Positions 1 to 12,100 of a stretch of DNA of 64,000 bases are shown here, in pieces; position 1 is the stretch's first letter; every line of letters starts with the position of its first letter. Position numbers and translations under genes: made by a program. The stretch lies in NCBI RefSeq assembly GCF_022682495.2, contig NC_071392.1, positions 133,051,318-133,115,317 on the forward strand, written 5' to 3'. This stretch comes from Desmodus rotundus. Its lineage: Eukaryota; Chordata; Mammalia; Chiroptera; Phyllostomidae. Below the pieces are notes generated by a model. The model was not told the origin of the DNA and searched no databases. It worked only from the letters and a program-made list of their open reading frames with translations.

Positions 1-927
1 TCAGGTATGTCCAAACTATTACTGATCTTCCCAGCCCTTAGGGGGCTTGCAGAGGCTTGCGGTGGTAGCCCCTACACTTCCTCCCCACCTGTGGCTGTGA
101 CTCGGGCAGCCTTGATGTTATAGTAAGATCAGAACTTGCAAAGCAGGCCATGAAATTAAAGGGTTAGGGAAGCTAGGCTTTCTCACGTACCCCCGAACAC
201 CATCTCTGCTGGAAGCTTGCTCTTCTGTCACAGGAACCCTAATAGACTTGACCATGCATAATATTCTTAAAAAACAAACAAACCCAAGTTCACCACCTGA
301 GGACACCCTGAGTCCTTATACTTGCTAAGTGTTCTCTGCAAAGAATACTGCCCTACTCCCTGGGGACAGCTTCTCTCTCATCCCTCCAATCTCAGCCTAT
401 TTGCTCTCTCCAAAGAGGACTTTTCCCTATGGTTTAACCAACTCCCCACAACCATCCCCACCTCACTTTGTAGTTGTTTTACAGAACTTACCAGCTTGTT
501 TGTTTCTCTATGAAGCACAGGCCCAGAAGACCATCTGCTTGGGTCCCCATATACCAAAAGCCCCTAGTACTGGGCTCGGTATTTCTGCAGTCCACACTGA
601 CTATTTGGTAAATAAACAAATATAAGGAGACACTCACCACCATGAATAGTGTTTTTCAAAATTCAAATCTAAGACTTATCTCCATGAAGCAGTAGATTCC
701 AGACATCAGCTGTTACAGAAACTAGTTTAGAGTTTTGCCAAAGCATGTGAGGATCAGGATGCTTTAACAAAAGACTAAGGGAGCAAATTAATTATAAGTA
801 TTTACATGAACAAAAATACAAAAAAAAAATTCCTTTCCCCCTCACTTTACTTCTTATTATATCTTTGGTTTCTGGCCTGAATATTAGCCCTATGGCGGGC
901 AGAAATTAATGAATTAGAGTAGTTAAG

Positions 928-1118
928 CCCTGACCATCATGGCTCAGTTGGTTGAGTATCATCCCATAAGGTGAAAGGTCACCAGTTTGATTCCCAGTCG
1001 GGGCACATGCCTGGGTTGCACACTGGTCCCCAGTTGGAGCCTGTGCAAGAGGCAACTGATCGATGACTCTCTTCCTCTCTTTCTCCCTCCCTTCCCCTCT
1101 CTCTAGGAAAAAAAGAAG
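928..1118 (+). mobile_element. VES-type tRNA-derived SINE
   Basis: A SINE of bat VES type: it starts CCCTGACC, with an A-box-like TGGCTCAGTTGG, a B-box-like GGTCACCAGTTTGATTCC, the body GGGGCACATGCCTGGGTTGC, a TCTC-rich region and an A tail. The flanking target duplication AGAGTAGTTAAG (916-927) against AGAGTAATTAAG (1119-1130) matches 11/12. It would need L1 machinery in trans. Confidence 0.88.
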
Positions 1119-2499
1119 AGAGTAATTAAGTGGTTGCAAAGTTTTCCTCATTGACTACATCTCTATAAAAAATTACATATATTACTTCTTGCCTTAAATT
1201 ATTTGAATAGCACCAACTAAATATTCTCAAGGTATAAGACAAAAGAAATATTTAATATTTTTATAATAATCAACATAATACGTGTTCTCTTTCTTAATTT
1301 CTATACTTAAGTTGTTCTTGGAGATGTCAACCTGGCTATTTTATGAGTTATTTTAGGACACATCATTACTAACCCACATCAACAGCCCTAACTGGCATCC
1401 ATATTAGTTGAATGTATTGCTTGAAAAGTTTATAAAGTGATGCTGAATCCTATCCTTTGAACTTTTAAAAATATTGTTTTCCCCAAACCTGATTATTTTG
1501 ATGTCACCTTAACTTATTTGAGAAAGCAGTGTTGAACAAAATTAACAAAGCATGTATTTTATAATGAGAAGTTAGACAGGTGGAGAAGGTGACAAGACAA
1601 AGACCACAATGGACTTACATAAAACAGAATTTTTGTTTGCAAATTATTCTTTTTGTCTTGATCCAACATACTTGACTGGTGAGTGTTCTGCTTATCCTAG
1701 TTGACATGCAAATTGACAAGCCAATTGCCCAATAGGTCTTTCTCATTTCTGCCAAGAAACTCTTTTTAACAGCATGTGAAATAAAACTCCATACTAAAGG
1801 CTAAATCAACATCAGCCATATGATTAAGTCTAGAATGCTGCGGAAATCACTACAAAGAATGACATCTCCAAAACATGCACCACCAGCCTGGACAAAGCAT
1901 CAGAGAGCACGCTGAAGGGAATATTGCTGTCCTGGCCTCTGGGGAGGGACCAGATGGGACCTAATAGCTGTTTTCTACTACTAATTTCTATGATAATTTC
2001 AAGTTGCCACATGGCATATGTATTTTTTTAAAAATCGAAAGACAGAATATCAGTCAATGAAGTGACCAGGATTTTAATGAAAGGTATTTTTCATATACTG
2101 TATCTATTCACACATGATATTTCTCACCCACCCCTCACCCCCGACCTCTAGTGACACGTCACTTATAGTTAGGTTGGGAGAAGTAGAGAGAACAAGGTCA
2201 AATGCAGTATGTTTATAATCACTACCAAACCAATTAGAAACAAAGAGGTTCTATGGTTTATTAGGAGGTTAGATGCCTTCTGCAGCAATTTTATGAAGTC
2301 ACTTAATTTATTTTTCTTATAATCAGCTATCATACCTGGATTTAAAAATTACAGCATGCCAATTAATGTTTATAAAAATTACAAAAGTGAAATTTCTTCT
2401 GTTTTTAGAGAAGATTAAGAACTAGAGAAGCAGATATTAATGATCTGGAAAAATTACAAAAGAATTTCTAGTCATTCTTACTGATGAGTTCAAATGCAA

Positions 2500-2680
2500 C
2501 TTGGTTAAGGATGCTTTTCCCTGTCCTCCCGACTAGATGCAATTTCTCCCATCTCTGAGCTCCGGAAGAGTATTTTTATTTCTTTGGTGGCACTTGCCAC
2601 ATTCTTTGATGTATTAGTTATTTCTGTTGGTTTCTGGTAGGCACTCTGGTGATCCCACTACCAACTGCAACAAATAGGGA
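2500..2680 (+). repeat. L2-like LINE 3' relic
   Basis: The order of words (CTTTTCCCTGTCCTCCC, then CACTTGCCACATTCTTTGATG, then TTATTTCTGTTGG) follows the familiar ancient L2 3' end. It is heavily diverged, and the limits are approximate. Confidence 0.5.
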
Positions 2681-3003
2681 TGGATGAAGGAGGAGACAGA
2701 ACTTGGGGAAAAATACCTGGGAAGATATGACATCTCTTGATAGTCATAGCTTCTTAGTACAAACTTATATAACTAAATTATGAAGATAAACTCTTCCTAA
2801 GCTTGATGCAACACAGAATTGCTGTATTTAATATATATTAACAAATGGTATGAAAATCACACTATGTTATTTTCAACACAGACTGAAAACAATTTTCTCT
2901 TCCCTCTACAACACAGTTGTTAATACTTACATCTCAAGAAAAATTGCCAGGATTCTGGATTCTGGTATGCCTAATAAGTTGTATACTTAAAGCAAAAAGA
3001 TAC

Positions 3004-3131
3004 AAGCTCTGGTAGAGTGGGATGAGGCACTTCACAGCTCTGCTGGCATTGATGCATGTGGCACATATAAGGCTTGGCAGTAACTTCCCACTCACTATGG
3101 CTCCATCAAACAGAGGCCCAAAAAATGGAAC
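3004..3131 (-). CDS. RALGAPA2: RALGAPA2 exon j, end of GAP domain (128 nt; last visible coding exon)
   Basis: The exon encodes [20 protein letters not shown] through LIPLYQS plus two bases (TT) of the next codon. The acceptor is TTTTGAATCAACAG. The donor I chose, AGCTT|GTATCT, is weak but keeps the split Phe/Leu codon expected before YEER in the family. The open frame runs past the donor to 2934, but that tail ([11 protein letters not shown]...) is not RalGAP-like. The final exon(s), including EDFAAQVF-type sequence, are not in positions 1-3003. Confidence 0.92.
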
Positions 3132-6100
3132 CTGTTGATTCAAAACAGAAAAACACTGAATTTCTAAAAACCAGTAAAAGTCAAACCAAAGATATAAGAA
3201 CAACCAACTGATGTCTCCGACCTGCCATGACCATTAAGGCTCTCACCCATGGAACAATAGATGCTGACCTTAGCAGGGCAGAAAAAAGGATTGCTCCACA
3301 ATGCTCCTCTATTGTGAACTCTTTAGAAAAACTTCAAATGACAAATTGTTATCAGGTTCTTTTTCTTTTTTTCATGTTGTCATTTACAGAAATGGCATTA
3401 TTCATTTTCAGTGCCTATATTGTGTACATTATGCACATTACACAGCCCTGCCTCACTCCATACCTTCGGCCTTGCTTCCTTCTGAAGCTAGTTTTGGAAT
3501 TGACAACATTTCTGCATCGATCCTGATACATAATAACTCTTTAACAGAGATGATGACTAACCCTGTTTGCTACTACAAGGTCCTAGTTACAGTCCTCATT
3601 CATCTTGAACCTTTTTTCCTCTGCTTCCAAGATACTGCATTATCCTCATTCCCTTCTACTCTTTAAACACAGGCTCAGCTTTCCTTCACTGGACCCACTT
3701 CTACCATGTGGCAACCCGTAAGGTTTGATGCCTGTCTTTTTTGGATTTCTTTCTTCCCTCTCACTTCTTTTGTCCATGAGAATTTCTTTGACTTTACTCC
3801 ATTCACTAATATGAAGACTGCTAGCTCCATGAGGTCAAGGATTGGGTCTGACTTCTAACTCTTGTATTTATTCACTCTCACACTTGCTTATTCATTTATT
3901 CAAAAATATACATGACAGATACTGTTTATTTCACTGGGGACAGACACACCAGTAAATAAAAAAAAAAATTCCTGATATCACTGGGCTTAGAATCTCAGAG
4001 AACAAGTGGCATAAATACATAAAATATATGAAGGTGCAAGGTGAAAAATAAAGAAGGGAAGAGAAGTAGGGCTCTCTCTGAGGGAGTAAGTTCCCCAATT
4101 TTAGATCACATGGCTGGGGAGAGCTTTAAGGAGAAGATGATATTTCAGTAAAGACTTAACAGAAATGAGGGAATGAACCTGAAGTTATAGGGTCATCTCA
4201 TAGAAAAGCATTCCAGGCAGAGGAACAGCAAATACAATGGCCCTGTGGTGGCAGTGGAATTAGTATGTTTAAGCAACAGCAGGGAAGACACAGTGACTGG
4301 AACTGAGTGAGCAAGAAAAAGAATAGAAGGAGATAAAGTTGGACAGGTAATAAGAAGGGCCTTGTAGAAAATTTTAAGGATTCTGTATTTCTGCTCTGAG
4401 AAGATAAAAGCCTTCTGGGTGGTTTAGGGAAAGTGGGGGATATAATTTAACGTATATTTTAAAGGTAGTATCTGGCTGCTATGTTGGGGAAGTTATGGAA
4501 ACCAGTTGGGAAACTACTGAATAATTCAGGCAAGAGATGATGATGGTTTGAATCAGAATGGTAGCAGGAGAATTGGGGAGAAGTGGTTGGTTTCGGCATA
4601 TAGTTTGAATGTTCCTGAGGAATATTAATGAAGTGGGAGAAGAAAAAAAAAAAAGGAGTGAAGGATCATGCAATGGTTGTATAGCCTAGTAATTGTTAGG
4701 CTGAAGCCACCTTTTCCCGAGGGGAGGCTCATTAGCTCAATTTTGCACAAGCCAAGTTTGAGATGCCTACTAGATACCCAATGGTAATGTATGAAGGTGG
4801 CAGAAGACATATCAGGCTAGAAATGAAGGTAGAGGCTAAGGTTATAGATTTATAAGAGTTATTCATTTATAGATGGTGTTTATAGCCATGAGATTGGATA
4901 ACTGAATAAATAAGAAAAGAGGTTCAAGGACTATATTTTGTGGCCCTGCAATGTTTATAAGTTGGAGACATAAGAAAGAATTTGCAAGGAAGACTAAGAG
5001 GGAGTGGCTGGAGATAAAGGAGTAAAACCTCCAATGAGTAGCACTGTACCTGGCACATTGTTAGAATGCAAATTAACTGTTGAATGAGTAAATTAATTAA
5101 TATTTTAAATAATTTAGATTAACTAATGAATATGGGTCTCCAGCCTAGATCTTCTGACCAAAGACTATTTATCAGTAGAACACATTTTCTGTGGTTGGCC
5201 TTGGGATACATGGTGAAATATTTGCCCATAGGGGCTGACATAAGAAAACTATGGACTATATCCCTCAACAAAGATGTAAAAACCCTTTACAAATGGTTAG
5301 CATTGAGTCCAGAAATATATAAAAAAGGATCCTGTATCCTGACCAAATGGCATTTCCCATAAAACACTAAGGTTGATTTAACATTTATAAATCTATCAAT
5401 GCAATTTACTACATTAACAGAATAAAGATCAATTATATAATCTTCTGAACCTCCAGACAAGATGAAGGTGTAGGTAGACACACTTTGCTTCTTCACACAA
5501 CCAAAAGAAGGCCAACAACCAAATGAAAAACAAAAACCAACCAGAATTGCCAGAAAATCGAACTGTATGGAAGTCTGACAACCAAGGAGTTATGAGAGAA
5601 ACATTCAACCAGACTGGTATGAGGGTTGGAGACAGGCAGCTGGGGTGGAGAGGACATGGAACAAGGCGATACACTAGGCTGGGCAAGGCAGTGGCTGGCA
5701 GACAGTGTGGTCCCACATTTGAATGTAAATAAGCTGGGAGGAACAACTGGGGAGCAAGACAGACCATGCAACCCACGGTTTCAGCCCAGGGAACCTCTGG
5801 CTATAAAACTTGTGTGAGTTTCGGAGGTGAGAGAAACTCCTAGCCTCACAGGAGAGTTCGTTGGAGAGACCCACAGGGTCCTAGAATGTACACGAACCCA
5901 TCCACCTGGGAATCAGCGTCAGAAGGGCCCAATTTGCTTGTAGGTAGCGAGGAAAGTTAACTGAAAGGGTGGCGAGACCCAAGCAAGTGGCATTGTTCCC
6001 TCTCTGACCCCTTCCCCCACATAGAGTTCCACAACACAGCAAGGTGGGTTGCCACACCCTAGAGAATACCTAAGGCTCCATCCCTTACAATGTAACAGAA

Positions 6101-9100
6101 CTGCTGAGATAAAGAAATATGGCCCAAAGAAAAGAACAGATCGAGAATCAAGATGGCAGCGTAGGTAGACACACTGCGCCTCCTCGCACAACCAGAACTG
6201 ACGGAAAATCAAACGGCAAGGAAGTCCGACACCATGGAAATAAAAAATAAACATTCATCCAGACCGGTAGGAGGGGCGGAGACGGGCAGCCGGGGCAGAG
6301 AGGACTCCCGTTGCCGTGGTGGGACCGAGACTGGCGGAGTGTGGGACCAATGGGGCAGGCAGTCTGACCACTAGCAGACCCTGTGGCCCCACATTTGTGC
6401 ACAGACAAACCAAGAGGGCCGGACTCAGAGTGGCTGAGAATGGGGCAGGAAGAGAGGCGGGTAGCAACCCGCGGCCCCACATTCGCGCACAGATAAACCA
6501 GACAAACGTCAGGGAGCAAAGCAGACTGCATAACCCAAGGCTCCAGCGCGGGGAAATAAAGCCTCAAACCTCTGATTGAAAACGCCAGTGGGGGTGGGGG
6601 CGGCAGCAGGATAGACTCCCAGCCTCACAGGAGAGGTCGCTGGAGAGACCCACAGGGGCCTAGGGCGTGCACAAGCCCACCCAGTCGGGAACCAGCACCA
6701 GAAGGGCCCAGTTTGATTGTGGGTAGCGGAGTGAAAGATAGAGGTCTGGTGGAGAGTGGAGTGGGCGCCATTGCTCCCTCTCGGCCCCTCCTCCACATAC
6801 AGCTTCACAGCTCAGCCACCAGAATTACCCCGCCCCGGTGAACACCTAAGGCTCCGCCCCTTTAAATAACAGCCATGCCAAGACAAAAAAAGAAAAAAAA
6901 TGGCCCAAATAACACTTCAAACCTCCAGAAAAAATACAACTAAGCAAGGAAGAGATAAGACAATCTATCGGATGCACAGTTCAAAACACTGGTTATCAAG
7001 ACACTCACAGAATTGGTTGAATCTGTTCGAAAACCAGATGAAAAATGAAGCCTATGCTAAGAGAAACAAAGGAAAATGTACAGGGAACCAATAGTGATGC
7101 GAAGGAAACTGGGACTCAGATCAACGGTGTGGACCAGAAGGAAGAAAGAAACATCCAACCAGAAAAGAATGAAGAAACAAGAACTCGGAAAAATGAGGAG
7201 AGGCTTAGGAACCTCCAGGACATCTTTAAACGTTCCAACATCCGAATTATAGGGGTGCCAGAAGGAGAAGAGGAAGAACAAAAAATTGAAAACTTATTTG
7301 AACAAATAATGAAGGAGAACTTCCCCAGTCTGGCAAAGGAAATAGACTTCCAGGAAGTCTAGGAAGCTCAGAGAGTCCCAAAGAAGCTGGACCCAAGGAG
7401 GAACACACCAAGGCACATCATAATTACAACAGCCAAGATGAAATAGAAGGAGAGAATCTTAGAAGCAGCAAGAGAAAAGGACACAGTTACCTACAAAGGG
7501 GTTCCCATAAGACTGTCAGCTGATTTCTCCAAAGAGACCTTACAGGCAAGAAGGGACTGGCAAGAAGTATTCCAAGTCATGAAAGGCAAGAGCCTACGTC
7601 CAAGATTACTGTATCCAGCAAAGCTATCATTTAGAATGAAAGGGCAGATAAAGTGCTTCTCAGATAAAGTCAAGTTAAAGGAGTTCATCATCACCAAGCC
7701 ATTATTATATGAAATGTTAAAGGGACTTACCTAAGAAAAAGAAGATAAAAAATATGAACAGTAAAAATGACAGCAAACTCACGGTTATTAACAACCACAC
7801 CTAATACCAAAACAAAAGAAAACTAAGCAAACAACGAGAACAGGAACAGAACCACAGAAATGGAGATCACATGGAGGGTTATCAATAGGGGATTGGGAGG
7901 GGGAGAGAGGGGGGAAAGGTATAGAGAATAAATAGCATAAATGATAGATGGAAAATAGACCGGGGGAGGGTAAGAATAGTGTAGGAAATGTAGAAGCCAA
8001 AGAACTTATAAGTATGACCCATGGACATGAACTATAGGGGGGGAATGTGGGAGGGAGGGGGTGGGCAGGATGGAGTGGAGTGAAGGGTGGGGAAATGGGA
8101 CAACTGTAATAGCATAATCAATAAATATATTAAAAAAAAAGAAAAGAACAGATCAAAACTCCAGAAAAAGAACTAAGCAATGAGGAGATAGACAACCTAT
8201 CAGATTCAGAGTTCAAAACACTGGTAATCAGGGTGCTCACAGAAATGATTGAGTACAGGCGCAAAATAGTGCAAGAAGTGAAGGCTATGCAAAGTGAAAT
8301 AAAGACAAATATACAGGGAACAGTGAAGGGAAGGATCCAAGTCAACGATCTGGAGCAGAAGGAAGAAATAAACAATGACACAAAAAACTTATTTGAAAAA
8401 ATAATGAAAGAAAGCTTCCCCAATCTGGCAAAGGAAATAGACTTACAGAAAGTCCAGGAAGCCCAGAGAGTCCCAAAGAAATTGGACTCAAAGAGGAGCA
8501 CACCAAGGCACATCATAATTGAGTTATGCAAGATTAAAGAGAATGAGAGAATCTTAAAAGCAGCAAGAGGAAAGGAGAGAGTTACCTACAAAGGAGTGCA
8601 CATAAGACTATCAGCTGATTTCTCAAAAGAAACCTTGCAGGCAAGAAGGGGTTGGTAAGAAGTATTCAAAGTCAGGAAAGGCAAGAACCTACATGCAAGA
8701 TTACTCTATCCAGCAAAGCTATCCTTTAGAATGGGAGGGCAGGTAAAGTGCTTTCCAGATAAGGTTGAATTAAAGGAGTTCATGATCACCAAGCCCTTAT
8801 TATATGAAATGTAAAGGGGTTTATCTAAGAAAAAGAAGAAGATCTAAACTATGAATAGTAAAATGACAATGAAGTCACAACTATTAACAGCTGAACCTAA
8901 AAAAAAAGAAACCACAAAAACAAACTAAGCAAACAAGTAGAACAGGAACAGAATCACAGAAATGGAGATCACATGGAGGGTCATCAGTGGGGAGGGGGAA
9001 GCGGAGGGGCGTAATTGGGGAAAAGGTACAGGGAATAAGAAGATTAAATGGTAGGTCTACAAAATAGACAGGGGGAGGTTAAGAATAGTACAGTAAATGG

Positions 9101-12100
9101 AGAAGCCAAAGAACGTATATGCATGACCCATGCACATGAACTAAGGTGGGGGGAATGTTGGTGGGAGGGGGTGGTGCATGGTAGAGGGGGATAAAAGGGA
9201 GAAAAAAATAGGACAGCTGTAATAGCATAATCAATATAATATACTTAAGAAATTATTTGATCTTCTTAATAGGCATTTTAAAAAGCATGGATAAAATGCA
9301 TGATATAAAAAAATCTTAATCTGGGAACAGAAGGAAACTTCCTCAATTTGATAAAATTTTAAAAGAAAAAATATTACATTATAATTAATGGTGAAATATT
9401 AAATGTGTTCTCCCTTAGATCTGAAAAGTCTTGCTTCTATTCAACATTTTTGAAGATCCTTGTTATTATTATAAAGAAAAATAAGAGAAAGAAAACAGAA
9501 ACTTAAAGATTGAAAAGAAGTAAAGTTATATTTATTCATAGATAACATGATAATGTACATAAAAAATTCAAAGGAACTTCATTTGAACTAGTAAGTGAAT
9601 CTTAAAAGGTCACAGGATATAATATTTCCTCCAAATCAATTATATTTCTGAATGTTAGCAACTAACAACTGGAAAAATGACATTTAAAAATTCTGTTTAT
9701 GATTGCATCAAAAACATCGAATACGGTGGTCTTGGTTCTTGAACTTAATTTGTCCCAGAAAACTGTTCAAGAAGCAATTTATTCAAAAAAGAAATCTCTT
9801 TTGTTGCCTGAGAGACATGTGACTGACCATACAGGTATTAGCATGAGTGGGTTGTTGTGCTGAGAATCAAGACCCAAAGTTTTGTTAGACAACTGAGACC
9901 TTTTTTCCATGAGCTACTTGGTTGAAAACCAAATTGTTCGATTCGGCTGAGAACTGAGGTTTGACTGTAGTTCTAAATAAATGTGACAAAAGCTCCGCAA
10001 GGTACCTATACTTAAAACTGCCAAATGTTGTCAAGCTAAATTAAAGACAACTTGAATAAATTAAAAGATGTACAATGTTCATGGATTAGAAGTTTCCATA
10101 CTGTTAGGATGTCAAGTCTTCTGAAATTGAGCTATAGATTCTACACAAACCAAATCAAAATTCTAGTAAACTGTTTTTATAGACATGGACAAGCTGATTC
10201 TAAATTCATATATGGAAATAAAAAGATATAAATAAATTAGTCAAGACAATTATAAGATTTATATTACTTCATTTCAGCATACTATACAACTGTAATAATT
10301 AACATATAATATTGGCACTAGGAGAGACAGCATGTCAAAAGAACAGAAGACAGAGTTGGTTACCATATATACATATGTTAATTGACTTGCAATATAGAAA
10401 GCCATTAGTTTTACTGGGAAAGTAAAGTCTATTTTAACAACAACTGGATAGCTATACTGAAAAATGAAACATGACCTCTTACCTCTTACAACACACAAAA
10501 ACTGAGATGGATTATAGATTGAAATATTCAAGCTGAAACCACAAAGCTACTAAAAGAAACATGAGAAAATCGTCACAACTTTGGGTTAGGCAAGGATTTC
10601 TTAGGGTACAAAAGGCATCAACTATAAAAGAAAAAACATTGAAATTAATAAAAATTTTAAAAATTCTGCTCATTATGAAAATAAAAAGGCAAGTATCCAC
10701 ACATATTCTTCAAACTGGACATATCCTAAATATCCATCAATAGGAAAATGAATAAAAAATTTGTGGTATACTCACAGATATTTTATGGTAATGAACAATC
10801 TACAATTACCTGTAACAGAATGGGAATGACCCCAATATAATGCTGAGTGAAGAAAACAGACATAAAGAAGTTCATACTATATAATTCCATCCACAGAAAG
10901 TTCAAAAGCAGGTCAAACTAATGAATGGTGACAGAACTCAGAATAGTGGCCAAGCTACCTTTTTGGGGAATTAAGTGATGGGAAGGGACCTAAGGGAGAT
11001 TCCTGGGAGCTGGCAATATCCTGTGTTTAGATCTGGGTAGTAAACTGTTGACTTTGAAAACATTCACCAAGAAGTGTACTTATAATTGGTTCTTTTCTTT
11101 ATTAATGTTATCATTCAAATAAAATACTTTAAAAAAATCAAGTAATATAGGAGATTTGAGTAACACAACTAACAAACTAATTCAAATGGATACATATGAA
11201 AACCTCACCCAACAACTGTAAAAGACACATTCTTTTCAATTTGCACAGAATATAGTTAAAAATTGACAATGCTCTAGGCCAGTGATTTTCAGTCTTTTTC
11301 ATCTCATGGCATACATAAACTAATTACCAAAATCCTGTGGCACACCAAAAAATAATTTTTTTTTTGCCAATTTGACCAAAAAATAAAGGGTATAATTTTG
11401 ATTCATCCAAACCAGATGGCTATTGTTGTGTTGGCTATTGTCATTTTTTTTTTTTAATTTGACAACCTAAGGGAAAAGAGGTCAGTGCCCCTGACTAAAT
11501 AGTCAGGTATTAACATGTTTTCAAAATTCTTGTGGCGCACTGGCTGCTGTTCTAGGCTGAAAACCCACAGATACAGCCTACAGGGCCTAATACCAATTGG
11601 TGCCTTTTCTTGCAGGTCTTTGCAAGCTAAGAATGGTTTTTACTTTTTTAACTGGTTGAAGAAATGTTTTGTGATGTGATAATTATATGAAATTCAAAAT
11701 CAGTCCAAAAATAAAGTTTTACTGTGACCCAGCCTCATTCTTTCAATTATATATTGCCTATTCTGGCTTTCGCATAGCAATGGCAGAGCTGAATAGTTGT
11801 CAGATACTGTGTGGGCTGCAAAGCCTAAAATATTTACTACCTAGTCCTTTACAGAAAGTTTGCTGAGCCCTGTTCTAGGTCATAACGGGTCTCGAAAAAT
11901 TTCAAGGAGTTGAACTCATACAATCTATATTCTGTGCCCAAAGAGTTAAGTGAAAAATTCACAACAAAAGGATAACTAGCACAAATCCTTGTTTAGAAAT
12001 TAAGAAACATACTTCTAAATAACAGGGGCTAACAAAATATTGAATTGGAAATTTAAATAATAAAAACTATTATTTATTTACCTAAATAATAATGAAAGTT

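Larger units (their letters stand above)
1..2933. other. RALGAPA2 3'-most visible intron, left edge
   Basis: This is intronic sequence downstream of the last visible exon. It contains a VES SINE (928-1118) and L2-like relics (about 2500-2680, and possibly 340-630). I scanned the minus strand for the terminal RALGAPA2 exon and saw no convincing match; the remainder is AT-rich unique or unrecognised sequence. Short open frames here lack homology and splice context. Confidence 0.6.
5447..9250 (+). mobile_element. Outer HAL1 (half-L1) retrotransposon, interrupted by a second HAL1
   Basis: The L1-like 5' UTR runs 5447-6118, and ORF1 starts at ATG 6119 (ATGGCCCAAAG). After the inner insertion ORF1 resumes at 8155 and decays to about 8825. 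A purine-rich 3' UTR follows, ending in AATAGCATAATCAATATAA near 9240. No EN/RT ORF is present, which defines a half-L1 copied in trans by L1. The candidate target duplication is AATTATATAATCTTCT (5431-5446) against AATTATTTGATCTTCT (9251-9266), 14/16. The element is about 1.79 kb without the insert. Confidence 0.82.
5265..11137 (+). mobile_element. Old L1 ORF2-to-3' end, split by nested HAL1 and a MITE
   Basis: Decayed L1 sequence in order: 5265-5430 is RT-region ORF2 (up to ACATTAACAGAATAAAGATC). It resumes at about 9267 with the sequence that normally follows, runs to 9723, is interrupted by a mariner-like MITE (9724-9967), and then continues through the ORF2 C-terminus and 3' UTR (about 9970-11137) to an A-rich end. 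Its reading frames are destroyed. The 5447-9250 gap is the HAL1 nest. The co-linear halves are what prove the insertion. Confidence 0.75.

Noticed and set aside
2934..3003. C-terminal extension [18 protein letters not shown] of the last visible exon frame
   Set aside because: It does not resemble the RalGAP family, and a donor at 3003 keeps the expected split codon.
1..3003. Search for the terminal RALGAPA2 exon
   Set aside because: No stretch on the minus strand resembles the expected C-terminal sequence after an acceptor; the exon is probably further left.
6148..6579. Long GC-rich overlapping frames on both strands (139 and 87 codons)
   Set aside because: They lie in the HAL1 5' UTR, which is GC- and CpG-rich; no similar frame survives in the other HAL1 copies.
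5447..6899. Reading the two 5' UTRs at 5.4 and 6.1 kb as a tandem-promoter L1
   Set aside because: The exact 17-bp duplication and the resumption of the outer ORF1 at 8155 show an insertion instead.
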